From Halichondria panicea (taxonomy: Eukaryota; Porifera; Demospongiae; Suberitida; Halichondriidae), in NCBI RefSeq assembly GCF_963675165.1, contig NC_087380.1:6146071-6210070 (forward strand): a stretch of DNA of 64,000 bases. The letters run 5' to 3'. A program made the position numbers and the translations under genes. Shown piece by piece: positions 51,490 to 61,515 of this stretch; positions within the stretch are counted from its first letter, which is position 1; every line of letters begins with the position of its first letter. The notes below the pieces were generated by a model. It worked only from the letters and a program-made list of their open reading frames with translations. It was not told where the DNA came from and did not search any database.

Positions 51490-51919
51490 ATGGATAAGGA
51501 GGTTGAACTGATAGAGAAAGAGGTGGAGATTGAGAGGGACATTAGTATTGTGGCAAAGGAGATAAATAAAACAAGAAATGCAATCGAGTTGCTTCAATGT
51601 GAGTACATTTTACAATTCCAAAACTATCGATGCTGGCGAGTTCGACGAAGAAATACCGACTCAGCACATCTTCACACTGTTGGATTCCGATAAAGATGAT
51701 CAGCTCACCCACGATGAGCTTCTTAGGAGCATTGACGGGCTCCGTTTGAAGTTAAACGAACTGAAGAAGGAACTAAAGACCTTGCAAGGGCTAGAGGAGA
51801 TAGTGGAAGAATCAGAAGAGGATGTGGCCGAGAGTACCGACACATCAGATCCCGTCCTACAGAAAAAGTTAATGGAACTGTACAAGTACATAATGACAAA
51901 TCCACAGACTGAGTGAACA
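51490..51919 (+). pseudogene. Truncated copy of the last exons of the EF-hand gene
   Basis: Corresponds to the end of exon 9 and to exon 10 of the gene at 30,101-38,157. It begins abruptly at the junction (DKEVELIEKEVEIE). A deletion after 51,611 removes most of the intron, its acceptor and the start of the first EF-hand loop. The second loop (DSDKDDQLTHDE) and the C-terminal coil are still open to the stop at 51,917. It lacks the promoter, membrane segment and seven upstream exons. Confidence 0.8.
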
Positions 51920-52063
51920 CAAACTGTGCCATGAATCATGAAATGTTTCCTTCTTCATAGTAGAGCGTAATTATACTGAATAACCAAAGATTTATGTGAG
52001 CATAATTATGTTGTACTATTGTCTACAATTATTAATTTGTATACGATGTCATGTTGCAAGGAT

Positions 52064-52142
52064 CCTGTGTGTATGTGCATCCTTTGTGTATGTGCATCCT
52101 TTGTGTATGTGCATCCTTTGTGTATGTGCATCCTTTGTGTAC
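52064..52142. repeat. 18-bp minisatellite
   Basis: About four to five copies of tgtatgtgcatcctttgt. The donor region near 29,930-29,960 has a single diverged unit, so the array expanded in the inserted copy. Confidence 0.85.
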
Positions 52143-52297
52143 GTGTCATGTTGCGAAATGTTCAGATATGGCCTCTGCGTGTACATTGACATCTCTTATA
52201 GTGAACGATTGGTTACTCCTGTGGTGGGTGCATGTGTGGGTGTGAGTGACTGAGAGTATGTGGGCGTTATAGTCATTAGTAAAACCATGTACCAGTA

Positions 52298-52435
52298 GGT
52301 TTTACATAGGATTGGCAGTGGGTTTGCCCGTGATTAGCAATATTTGACTCATGTTCAAACTGTTCTATCTCTGCAGGGAAAGGCCACATCAAGAAACTGG
52401 CTGAACAGATATAGTTTATTTAGCCTTTTCTCTCT
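52298..52435 (+). repeat. Partial copy of the 25,479 foldback repeat
   Basis: Contains acataggattggcagtggg, catgttcaaactgttctat and gggaaaggccacat in the same order as 25,479-25,800. First part of a 1.7-kb repeat cluster (52,276-53,990) absent from the donor. Confidence 0.75.
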
Positions 52436-52541
52436 TTGTATCTCTCATTTCATAATTCATGAACATTTTAATGAATGAATAATGTCATTTTAAAAATGGC
52501 ACTATTTCGACGTTTCACCGCTCTTTGTCTGACTGACTAAT

Positions 52542-52883
52542 GCACCTATCAATTTCAGTCCCCACTACCCCCCATGCGGGCTAGGTCGGGGTTTAGTGGG
52601 GATTTGATTTACATCAATATCAATTGCCCCACCCCAGGGGGCCTGGTTGAAATCAAATCCCCACTTCTCCTCCCATACACCCACTTAACAACCCCGGGAT
52701 TTGACTACACGTGTGTATGTGCTATACTTTTCCGGATATTACTGCTATAAGTTTGTATATTGAGGAAGTCAAATTCCCCACCCTATCCCGCACCTCGGGG
52801 TTACTTGCTGAATCAAAACCCCAACAAAACCCCACTATGCCCCGCAGGGGGGGGGTAGAGGGGACTGACATTAATAGGTGCAT
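52542..52883. mobile_element. MITE with tgcacctat ends
   Basis: Left end tgcacctatcaatttcagtc and right end gactgacattaataggtgca are complementary, and C-rich/G-rich subterminal runs also pair. About 342 bp. Taa-like target on both sides. Confidence 0.75.
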
Positions 52884-52884
52884 A

Positions 52885-53160
52885 AGTAAGTAAGTAAATG
52901 AGTGAGTGAGTAAGTAAGTAAGTAAGTTTCTTGCCCAGCATTTACTCCAAGTACAGCCATCTCCAGGACATTCTGCACAGGGTTTCCAAACGACTACAAC
53001 CTGGATTACAAAGCGCTTCTTCAGATTTGCGATTGCTTCCACGAGGCAGATGACCTCTCAGTCTCTATTTCTCTTACCTAGACAATTCCGCCATCTTTAA
53101 TGACTCAGCAATTGCGGTGTGGCCAATAATAATAGATAGGCGTGGCTAAGAAACCGTGTG
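52885..53160 (-). mobile_element. Retrotransposon-like 3' end with CTTA tail
   Basis: The better copy of the element at 24,615-24,850. Its tail (taagtaagtaaatgagtgag on +) runs from 52,885 and abuts the MITE. No intact ORF. Confidence 0.55.
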
Positions 53161-53445
53161 CCTAAAATCAGTGCAGCAGCAGTGCTTTTCCAGACTGAGA
53201 GCCTGTTGCTTTTCTTCACATTGTTCAGCTCTAGCTCCCTTTCTCTGACGGCATTTATAATACTAATTCACAAATTCAACATATCAAGCAATACTGATTA
53301 CTCATTACTGAATTATTAGTCCAAAGACATTCGAGAAGATATCTGATTAGTCCTGTCTTCTCTTCTTCAACTTCTGTACTGCCTCTTGACGTTCCACTTA
53401 TGCATGTCATAATACGTAAATTTATACTTCTGTGCTGAAAAAGAA

Positions 53446-53990
53446 AGGGAGAAAAACATTTGCAATGTGAAGATTGGCCAGGGGAACCACAAAAAAGCGT
53501 GGAAACAAGAAATCAGACGAGAGCATAACTCCAATCCGTTACAACGTCATGAACATGTACAATGCATAGTATATAGACTGTGTTCCAGATCCATCTACCA
53601 TGCATGCAGCTTCCATCCACCACATCATTCCATGCAGGTCACCATGCAGTACGGTCCGTGAATGTTACTACACATGGATGGACTGTGTATACCTGTGCTC
53701 AAGACTCCATGTATTAGGAACATCAATTCAGTACAAATCACATGATTATATTCCCGCACATTCCAAAATATAAATATATAGGGATTGCATGGTCATCACT
53801 CCATGCACCAGTAAAAATTGCGTGGTATATTGGCGCATGGACGGGAAAACATGGAAAACTAGCTACCAGTACATGTGATTGACGTTGTAACGGATTGGAG
53901 TTGTGCTCTAGTCTGATTTCTTGTTTCCACACTTTTTTGTGGTTCCCCTGGCCAATCCTAACAATTTTTCACATTGCAAGTGTTTTTCTA
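53446..53990. mobile_element. Foldback element with about 110-bp arms
   Basis: 53,446-53,556 and 53,884-53,985 are near-complements (including aacaagaaatcagacgagag and its counterpart). A related single arm lies at about 12,760-12,860. The centre is non-coding. It closes the repeat cluster; donor-matching sequence resumes near 53,995. Confidence 0.8.
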
Positions 53991-54711
53991 GTTGGATGTA
54001 CACATTATTGCATGGAAGTAGAGCTGACTTGATTACTATCTATCGACTGCATGTATACATAATTATAGCTTAATGGGCTCATATTAATTAATCTTTGGTG
54101 TCACCGGTTGGTTCGCTACCATACATGACTATAATTTATATATGTAGTGTTGTAAAAATGTTCACAATAATCATGCAGCTACAATTGCAAGTATAGGTAA
54201 AGTTTCAACACGTTAAACTCTTTTGTACTCCTTTTCACATCGTTTATACTGAAAATCATCACCAAATACGGATTACATACGGAAAAATGTAATAATGAAA
54301 AGAAAAGTTTCTACTTGGAGACTCTGAGCAGTGCAGCTCGATCTTTCCTCACCCTTGCAGGTAAGTTTAAAGCTTTATAGGTAATAATTGCACCAACTGA
54401 ACGCCTGTCATGCATGTACACTTGGAAGCACCTTGCAGTGGTTAATTAGTTACAGTGTCGCTAATTTATGTTGGTAAGGAGATTGTAATTATGAGAAGCC
54501 TTTTATTGGAAGGATGGAACCCATCAGTGTGAAATTTGATCACTGTGACGATAGTGTTGTTTCAGAAATAGGTACTATAAAAAAGGGTACTCACTCCACA
54601 ACACAACTCATTATAGTGCTTAGTTCGAAGACAAATAATCAGCTGTCTAACTCCAGTGCAACTTTTTATTGAGACCTAATCAGAAATCTTTCCCTACAAG
54701 CAACCATAGAA
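53991..54711. promoter_or_regulatory. 5' flank of cytokine-like copy 2
   Basis: Inverted match to 29,113-29,730, with an extra stretch of about 150 bp near 54,210-54,360 not found in the donor. The sequence next to the start codon, including a tataaaaaag element at about 54,576, is conserved, so the copy kept its proximal promoter. Confidence 0.55.
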
Positions 54712-55775
54712 ATGGCCACACTCAGTCGAGGCAACCTCTCAAGTATTGCAGTACAGCTGATTCTCTTGTCTCTAACAGCAGGACTAGTGACAGCTGCTCC
54801 CACCTCGGCACCCTCAGCCTCCGACTGTGCAGAGCTCAATGCTACACAAGCTCTCACACAGATGAAAAATGGAATAGAGGTCTTACGTCGAGTTCATGTG
54901 AGTTCCTTCATAATTAAATCAAATTGCTTCGTAACATGCATGTGCACTGTATGCAATTGAATACCCATATATCTGAGGTGAAATACACATTCAAAATTGT
55001 ACTATGTATGGATGTGCTGAACAAAAGGTCTAATTTCGTAAATCTTCACATTTACAGGAAGGGAAGTTATTCTCAGTTATTCGAGATGAAGAGGATGAAT
55101 CCAGATCAATCCAGAGCAATACTTTTTCTCTCGACCTTCTATCAAAAGCCCTCAATATCACTTGTGCCTTAAGAGATGCTAAAGCTAATCTCTGGTCTCT
55201 CGAAGCGATTACTGGGGAGCAACCTGATGCAGATGTAAGGTTGCTACGATATGTTGCTGACAAACTGGTGCGCACTTCGTGTGAATGGGTAAGTATGCAG
55301 TATGCTTGCTTAAATTTTATTGTTGAACAGCTAGTGAAACACCCCTTTAAAAATTATAAGAAAGACCAACAGTATTGTAATAGCTAAGGGTGACCACAAC
55401 ATTGTATAATTATACTACTGCCAAACATTACTGCAGCTTCACATAATTAATTAACTATCTTAGTTTGTTTGCCTGTACAAAGCTAGCTATAATTATATCT
55501 CCTTCCTTTCTCTTCAGACGAAGAACATCCTATCTCAACTATACCCCCAATCAATGCTACACCTTCAATGCACCTGTGAGGAAATAGACTACATCTGTGA
55601 CGAATTCAATTTCCTCAGCCAAGCCAAAGAGACCATTCTCATAATGGAGGCTTATAACCCCACAATCAGCGGAGAGATTAGCTGGATAGAGACCAACCTC
55701 CCTCAACCAGACTTCTCCATGCCTCTGCTTCAGAGATTTGTTCAGTATGTTCACAATGAGCCCATGGGGCTGTGA
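54712..55775 (+). CDS. Secreted helical cytokine-like protein, copy 2 (224 aa)
   Basis: Exons 54,712-54,897, 55,058-55,288 and 55,518-55,775, with the same phases and splice sites as the - strand twin at 28,045-29,112. Only a few residues differ (for example Thr to Ala after EQPD, Lys to Asn in EAYNPTI, Ser to Phe in PDFSM), and all six mature cysteines are kept. The signal peptide is identical and the frame intact. It arrived inside the permuted insertion and still has its proximal promoter, so it is likely expressed. Substitutions are few but include replacements, and no stops have accumulated, which suggests youth or constraint. Family assignment remains an analogy to helical cytokines. 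Confidence 0.85.
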
Positions 55776-56030
55776 TTGATGCTGATTCTCGGTTTAATTG
55801 AATGAATTTGCTTCTACTAAATCTAGCTCTATGAGATGGAATTGTATCATGTGTTTAAGCATTAAATTTACATAGAAAAGCTCATTTTATATACTTGTAC
55901 TTATAGGTAACATTTACTAAATTTTAGATCGTTGCTTTTTTGCAATGTTATATGTTTTGCACTATGTGCACCTTTTTTTACATGCTTGTCATGCTCTCAT
56001 AGTAAGTACACAAGTCACACACCTACATAG

Positions 56031-56184
56031 CAGAGGAGGTCCGACAGGCGCGGTGCAGCTCAAGCAATTAGCCACTGATTACTCTCAGCAAAAACATACG
56101 ACGTGGGCGGGGCGTGGGCGGATAATTATTGCTCAATCAAAGGCTAATTGCCTGAGCTGCACCGTGCCTGTCGTACCTCCTCTG
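56031..56184. mobile_element. MITE of the CAGAGGAGGTACGAC family (154 bp)
   Basis: Inverted arms of about 42 bp begin CAGAGGAGGTCCGAC, the same terminal family as 3,299-4,338. The flanks (ctacatag / cctacatg) are only similar. It sits in the first intron of coiled-coil copy 1, next to the permuted insertion. Confidence 0.8.
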
Positions 56185-56525
56185 CCTACATGGGGGCCAC
56201 ATGTGTCTGGCTACACCACCTCCCACTTTATAAATTCCTATGGTACAGTGCTTACCTTCCAAACTGCAGGTGGGTGCTTTGGATGGTGAGACTGCAATAA
56301 CGAAGCCAAACCATAATACATTATTCAGATACACCCTATCCATATTTGATTAGTTATATAGCTGTGGCATTGAAAGACTTATACCGGATAGCGTAACATT
56401 TTCGAGGGGGCTTTATTTTTGCTGTTTTTTCGTGTTAGCAATCCTAGTCTACGAAATGCTTAGCTATGTGCACCTTTTAGCAGCTCCTTTTAGCAGCTCC
56501 TTTTAGCTACCTGCAGCTCCAGGTA

Positions 56526-57085
56526 GCCCCTGGAGCTCATCTTCTGTCTGTTCATCTTCTGTCTGTTCGAGTACTTGGCTGTGACAGAACTGGATCGTGG
56601 AACTCAATTTTGCTTGGATTAGAATGCATTATCAACAGAGTTAACAAGTACAAAAGCCGATCAGCAGTAGTGAACCTATCTGTTACTGGAGCTAGCAAAA
56701 ATCGAGCAATAAAAAGAGCAATTGACAGTGGAGTAACAATTGTTGGAATCTCAGGAAACAGCCGGACTGAAAGTTCTGGAAATTCTTGCAAGACTATACC
56801 AGGTTCAATTCCCGGTGTCATTACTGTTGCAGGGTCCACAAGAGAAGATGAAATATTCAATCGAACACTGATCCTCTTTTGCTGGACCTCATGTCACTGG
56901 AGCTATTGCACTGCTTCTGGAGAAATGCTCTAAATTGTCCCCATAGAAAGTACGATATTATCTGCAAACAAAGATGGCCGTTCCCGATATGCTGCATGCA
57001 AGAGGAATCATTTCTACAAAGTATCGAGGCACTACACCAAACCTTTTAGTTCACACTGGACCTGAAATGTGCTCGATAGTGTGTT
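56526..57085 (+). pseudogene. Broken 3' copy of the subtilase
   Basis: Matches the second exon of the subtilase from about 47,601 on. The prodomain and the Asp and His parts are absent. There is a 12-bp in-frame deletion near 56,727, a deletion of about 85 bp near 56,869 that removes the segment before the catalytic Ser and shifts the frame, and a TGG-to-TAG change at about 56,945. The start shows small local duplications (a repeated catcttctgtctgtt). Not functional as a protease. Confidence 0.88.
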
Positions 57086-57334
57086 GATATTTCACCAGTT
57101 TCTTGTCCCCCTTTACCAAACACGATCGAATTTTTTTATGTAAATATACTCACACTTTGAGGAAAACCATGACAACACATTCATGGAACATAGTGATCCA
57201 CAAAAAGATTATAGACTACTACTGCAAAAAATTAATGTATACAAAAATGTCTTTTTTGAGTAAACATGCAGGGACAAAATAATGGGTTTTTATTATAAGA
57301 GTGAGACTATAATAATAAAGGGTACACTTTTAAT

Positions 57335-58878
57335 TTAAACTGACATAAATCGCTTCCGGTAGGGTGTTTCGCTTTTCTTGCTGCAACTGTGAGTAGGGCA
57401 TTCTTTAATAAATCCCTCCACAGCAAAAGTCAAAACCTTTATTTTCTTCATGTATACTTTACAATGGAGGCATTGACTTGACTCTTGTGGCATAGTGCTG
57501 GCCTTTTTATTCGAGAATTTTGGCACCGGTGTTCTCTTCGCACTTAGAATTTCAGGTTGTGGTGTGACAGGAAATGGGGGGCGTAGCGGATAAGCCCTAG
57601 GGGAGAGTGGTTGATTACGACTGCTAGGCATCGGAATGGGAGGTAGATGTGATGGTGGTGAAAGAGTTGGAAGAGTAACCTGTTCGGGATTGACCTGTTG
57701 AAGAGCAGAAGGTACGTTTCGGCGTCGAATTCTCGAAGATTCCTTCCTTGGACTTGAGGCCCTGGCACCATCGCTTGTACAGTTGCTTGCTTTAGCCGAG
57801 TGGATACATCCTTGCTCCACTACTGATGATGGTAGAGAAGGAAGATTGATAGGAGAAGTTTGAGTGATTGGATTAGAAGCACCACGAATAAGTAGAGTGG
57901 TAGGCTTTCCCGATGACCCTGGTACAAGTTGACGTTTTTCTTGCTTCGAGGCCTCTTTAACTGAACGTGGTAGTGTTAGCTCCATTTCAGGAGTGGTCTC
58001 AAAATGTATCTATATATAAGAGGGATACATTTGTTAAAGTGCGTACACATGAATTTTGATGACGTGTGGAGTACTTTTTTACGCTAAGCAAGCAACACAT
58101 AATTTGAAACGGGATACAAGTAAAATAAATTAGACTCTAAGGACAGATATGCTATGAGGATCCTAAGCTAGCATTGTCTATAATTATACACTCAATTTAT
58201 GCACATGCCTGATTGCTTGCTGTTGGAGCATCCAATGTGCCTGATCTGTCTTCTCGGAACATCAACAGCTCACCAGCACGTTTCAAGCTCTGATTTGAAG
58301 TAGCTTCTGCTCCAGTTTCTTTCTGAAGTTTTCGAAGTGAGTCAGCGCTCCAACGCTCGACATATTCAGCTTTGCCTGAGAGCTTTTCGATGTTTTCTGC
58401 CTTCTGAATGAGATCATCAGAACTTTGCTTCAGTTGTTGTGCTGTTTGTCTGAGGGATTGTGGAGTTTCGTTAAGTGCTCGCTGCTTATCTTGTATGGGG
58501 ATCAGAACATGTGAGGCTCTCCTTTTGGACACCGACTGCATGTGTAGACATTTTATTTAGTCATGACCATTAGCAAAATACTACAGTACGATAGTAAGTA
58601 CAAGTAATAATTATTGGTACCAAGTAATATTGGTGTAAATATGCATGGTCATCATGTGTACACCTACTGTGGCTACATGTATGTTAATGTTATACAGGGG
58701 CCACATGTCTGGCTGTCTCAGTTGTGAATTCTCTTTGCACCCCACACCCCAATACAGGGGCCACATGTCTGGCTGTCTCGGTTGTGAATTATCTTTGCAC
58801 CCCACACCCTCACCTTATAAATTCCTGCAGTACAGTGCTTACCTCCCAAACTGCAGGTGGATGCTTTGGATGATGAGA
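57335..58878 (-). CDS. Coiled-coil / Cys-X2-Cys protein, intact copy 2 (at least 345 aa, 5' end not found)
   Basis: Exons on the - strand: 58,878-58,843 (36 nt), 58,535-58,209 and 58,009-57,335, all phase 0. The second intron appears to be of GC-AG type (CAG/gcatgt). The first coding exon was not located. The middle exon is a Gln/Leu/Glu-rich coiled coil (QSLRQTAQQLKQSSDD). The last exon is Ser/Pro/basic-rich (LPPIPMPSSRNQPLSPR) and ends with SSQCLHCK, a Cys-X2-Cys pair, then a short coil and two more cysteines. No membrane segment or signal peptide, so probably cytosolic or nuclear. A broken tandem copy lies at 48,530-56,291 and a diverged one at 62,902-63,865. I do not recognise the family. 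Confidence 0.7.
58692..58810. repeat. Two tandem 59-bp units
   Basis: aatacaggggccacatgtct is repeated 59 bp apart with near-identity. A single copy is present in the tandem paralogue near 56,190. Confidence 0.8.
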
Positions 58879-58983
58879 CTGCAATAACAAAGCCAAACCA
58901 TAACACATTATTCAGATACACCCTATCCATATTTGATTAGCATGATTATACAGCTGTGGCATTGTAAGGACTCACAAGAACTT

Positions 58984-59065
58984 ATACCGTATAGCGCGAA
59001 ATTTTCGAGGGGCTTTATTTCGCTGTTTTCATGGTTTAGCAATCTTGGTCCACGAAATGCGATTT
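58984..59065. repeat. Right limit of the tandem duplication
   Basis: taccgtatagcgcgaaattt through caatcttggtccacgaaatg matches 56,383-56,460. The similarity with 56,190-56,465 ends here, setting the duplicated unit at about 2.6 kb once the insertion is discounted. Confidence 0.65.
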
Positions 59066-59133
59066 AGAGGCCATTCCACGAAATTTAAGTGCCTCTCGAA
59101 AATTTACAAGGAAATAAGTTATAGGAAATCTGT

Positions 59134-59205
59134 AGTACAGCAGTTTTCAGAGTTCTTGCATTTGCAATATCTAGAGCGAAAGTACCTGTCACATGAACAT
59201 TACCT
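59134..59205 (+). pseudogene. Inverted copy of TRAF-like exon 4
   Basis: tttcagagttcttgcatttg and the following 45 bp match exon 4 of the TRAF-like gene (61,657-61,595, - strand) in opposite orientation. The Cys codon of FLHLQC is changed to Tyr. It lies on the other side of the 59,538-61,489 element. Confidence 0.65.
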
Positions 59206-59537
59206 AACAAAAGACTCATTTCAAACCGATTTTTCTCCAATACGTTAGATATGCGATAAACTGGGAGAAAATCAACCTTGGAAAGAGCCTTTGAAAGCCT
59301 TTGCACCACCGCTGAAGCTATCCTTGAGATTGTAAGCAGTTCCAATAGTTTTGTGAGCTACTATTAGTTACACAGGACTGGATGTCTCAGTCTAGAACTA
59401 AGTCTAAAAGAGATTCTACTGTCTATATGACTCTTGCAGCAACACAAAATAAGTATTATAGGCAGGCCAGGGGCTGGGCAAGCCACTTCAAACATGCAGT
59501 TCTGGGAATCTACACGCCTATTTCAGACTCTGAATAA

Positions 59538-61489
59538 CTACACTGTTAAAAATGGGGTGTTACGTAGCACACTAATTTTAGTAGGTAAATGTCAGTGGTG
59601 TGTTAATGAACACACTCGTGTGTTTGTCGTGCTCAACAACACACTTGGGTGACACAACAGAATGGTGTGTTACTGAACACACTGACATCCATACAGTGGT
59701 GTAAAGTAGCACACGATATATAAGATATTAAGAAGGTCTTTTTACTTTTCAGATACCAGAATTAATATTTATGTTCCACTTAGTAAAGTTAGATCACCAA
59801 GAGTGCTAAGTATGTGCAAGTGAAATAAGAGTTGAAATGCTGCAGTCCCTGCAAATGCGGAAAACAACTTGCTATCACTCTCAAAGGAAGCTTTATACTT
59901 TGCAAACCCAGAAATCCAGGTCCTAAAAGTATGGCTATAGTATATAGAAGCCTGCAATGCATGTAGAATCTCTACATGCATGCTATATAGAGCTAAGTGG
60001 CTAAGTCCAGACCTTCTGTGTGCGCATGCGCATTGAGGCTAGAAGCACATGTAGTGTGCTTTAATTAAAATCAACAAAGACTCAAGAACTGGAGAAGAAC
60101 TCAATTTAGCTCTATACTAACTGCACTGAGTATTTAGCTTTCCTGAAGAACATACACTACTGTAGCACTTCATGGAGCTTCCAAAGGCCATTCATGTGGT
60201 AAGCTGGTGCAATACTATGTGTGATATGATCATATAAATTATATATAGCCTTTCTCACAACTCAGCCCAGAACTTGACCTCATTTTTGACTTGAGCACTG
60301 GTTTGGGTACAGAAGTGACTATTCTCTGGGACATACTAACTGCTATAAATGTGCAGAAAAGTATCCAGGTACGTGGAGTAATAGATATGCTTACCAGACA
60401 TAATTATATTTATTATTTAGGACAAGACAAGATGACAAGATGACAAGATGACTTCAATCAAAATGTGCTACTGCTGCTGTGCGCTCTTTCGTCAAAAAGG
60501 GAACATGTGATGTGCTGTCATTAACAGTAATGTGTTGTAATGATCCGTATAACATTTAAATAGTCATTCGTTGTATAGATGTGTTTTTAAATTGTGTTAA
60601 ATGACTTGTACATTTCGTTGAAATTGCAACAGCACCAAGCTAACTAACATAGAGCAACTACACTATACCGTCCTGAAAATAACCAAGTTACGAGGTGCAC
60701 ATGCACTGTATGCATGTGCTAGACAACCATTATTAGTGTGCTTGAACGCACTGTATGCATGTGCTAGACAACACTTTACCATTATTAGTGTGCTTGAAGG
60801 CACTGTATGTAATTATGTGCTAGACAACACTTTACCATTATTAGTGTGCTTGAAGGCACTTATGCATGTGCTAGATAACACACTTGCCAATGTGTTCAGC
60901 GACACACAACATGACAAGATGACAAGATGACTTCAATCAAAATGTGCTACTGCTGCTGTGCGCTCTTTCGTCAAAAAGGGAACATGTGATGTGCTGTCAT
61001 TAACAGTAATGTGTTGTAATGATCCGTATAACATTTAAATAGTCATTCGTTGTATAGATGTGTTTTTAATTTGTGTTAAATGACTTGTACATTTCGTTGA
61101 AATTGCAACAGCACCAAGCTAACTAACATAGAGCAACTACACTATACCGTCCTGAAAATAACCAAGTTACGAGGTGCACATGCACTGTATGCATGTGCTA
61201 GACAACCATTATTAGTGTGCTTGAACGCACTGTATGCATGTGCTAGACAACACTTTACCATTATTAGTGTGCTTGAAGGCACTGTATGTAATTATGTGCT
61301 AGACAACACTTTACCATTATTAGTGTGCTTGAAGGCACTTATGCATGTGCTAGATAACACACTTGCCAATGTGTTCAGCGACACACAACAGTCTATGTGT
61401 TACAAAACACCTTTAGGGGTGTCAAATTTAAAGTGTCATACCAACATCCCAAAAGTGTGTTCCAGAACACATCATTTTTAACAGTGTAG
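59538..61489. mobile_element. 1.95-kb inverted-repeat element with subterminal repeats
   Basis: Ends CTACACTGTTAAAAATGGGG and the near-complement ATCATTTTTAACAGTGTAG, flanked by TAA (59,535-59,537 and 61,490-61,492). Next to both ends, many gtgtt...aacacac words form subterminal repeats. The CACTG ends, 3-bp target and subterminal repeats suggest a CACTA-like element (inference). No transposase; most of the centre is the tandem duplication below. Confidence 0.75.
60433..61390. repeat. Two direct 479-bp copies
   Basis: 60,433-60,911 and 60,912-61,390 are almost identical. Each ends with three shorter repeats around taccattattagtgtgcttg. The frames of 64 and 88 codons inside are identical by duplication and show no protein features. 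Confidence 0.9.
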
Positions 61490-61515
61490 TAACGAGTAAT
61501 TTTTTTTGTGCTTAC

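Larger units (their letters stand above)
49775..56000 (-). mobile_element. 6.2-kb inverted, circularly permuted segmental insertion
   Basis: Flanks match the uninterrupted tandem copy: tactacagtacgat then agtaagtac at about 58,583-58,600. Here the two halves are separated by 6,226 bp. The block order on + is: complement of 27,825-27,174 (49,775-50,457), complement of 21,309-20,282 (50,470-51,480), complement of 30,660-27,820 (51,485-56,000, interrupted by repeats at 52,276-53,990). The two ends meet in the donor at one continuous point (27,820-27,825), and ctcat occurs at both ends. A linear copy would not be permuted this way; a circle opened at 27,82x would. The 21,310-27,173 interval is missing. 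It brought in the second cytokine-like gene. Confidence 0.8.
48530..56291 (-). pseudogene. Coiled-coil / Cys-X2-Cys gene, copy 1, frameshifted and split by an insertion
   Basis: Exons in - order: a 36-nt exon 56,291-56,256; the coiled-coil exon about 49,729-49,401 (beginning SVSNRRASHVL); and the long exon ending near 48,540. Against the intact copy at 57,335-58,878 it has at least three single-base indels: one in the coiled-coil exon (the frame then ends at 49,490), one near 48,932 that splits the Pro-rich exon between two frames, and an extra T near 48,592 that removes the C-terminus. The first intron carries a 6.2-kb insertion (49,775-56,000). Probably dead, although the splice signals are conserved, including the unusual CAG/gcatgt donor. 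Confidence 0.75.

Noticed and set aside
49775-56000. Simple inverted duplication by a single transposition or fold-back replication
   Set aside because: The block order is permuted relative to the donor and the outer ends are adjacent in the donor, which a plain linear inverted copy does not explain.
60736-61481. Two frames sharing the same 60 residues
   Set aside because: Produced by the 479-bp tandem duplication inside a non-coding element; low-complexity repeats.
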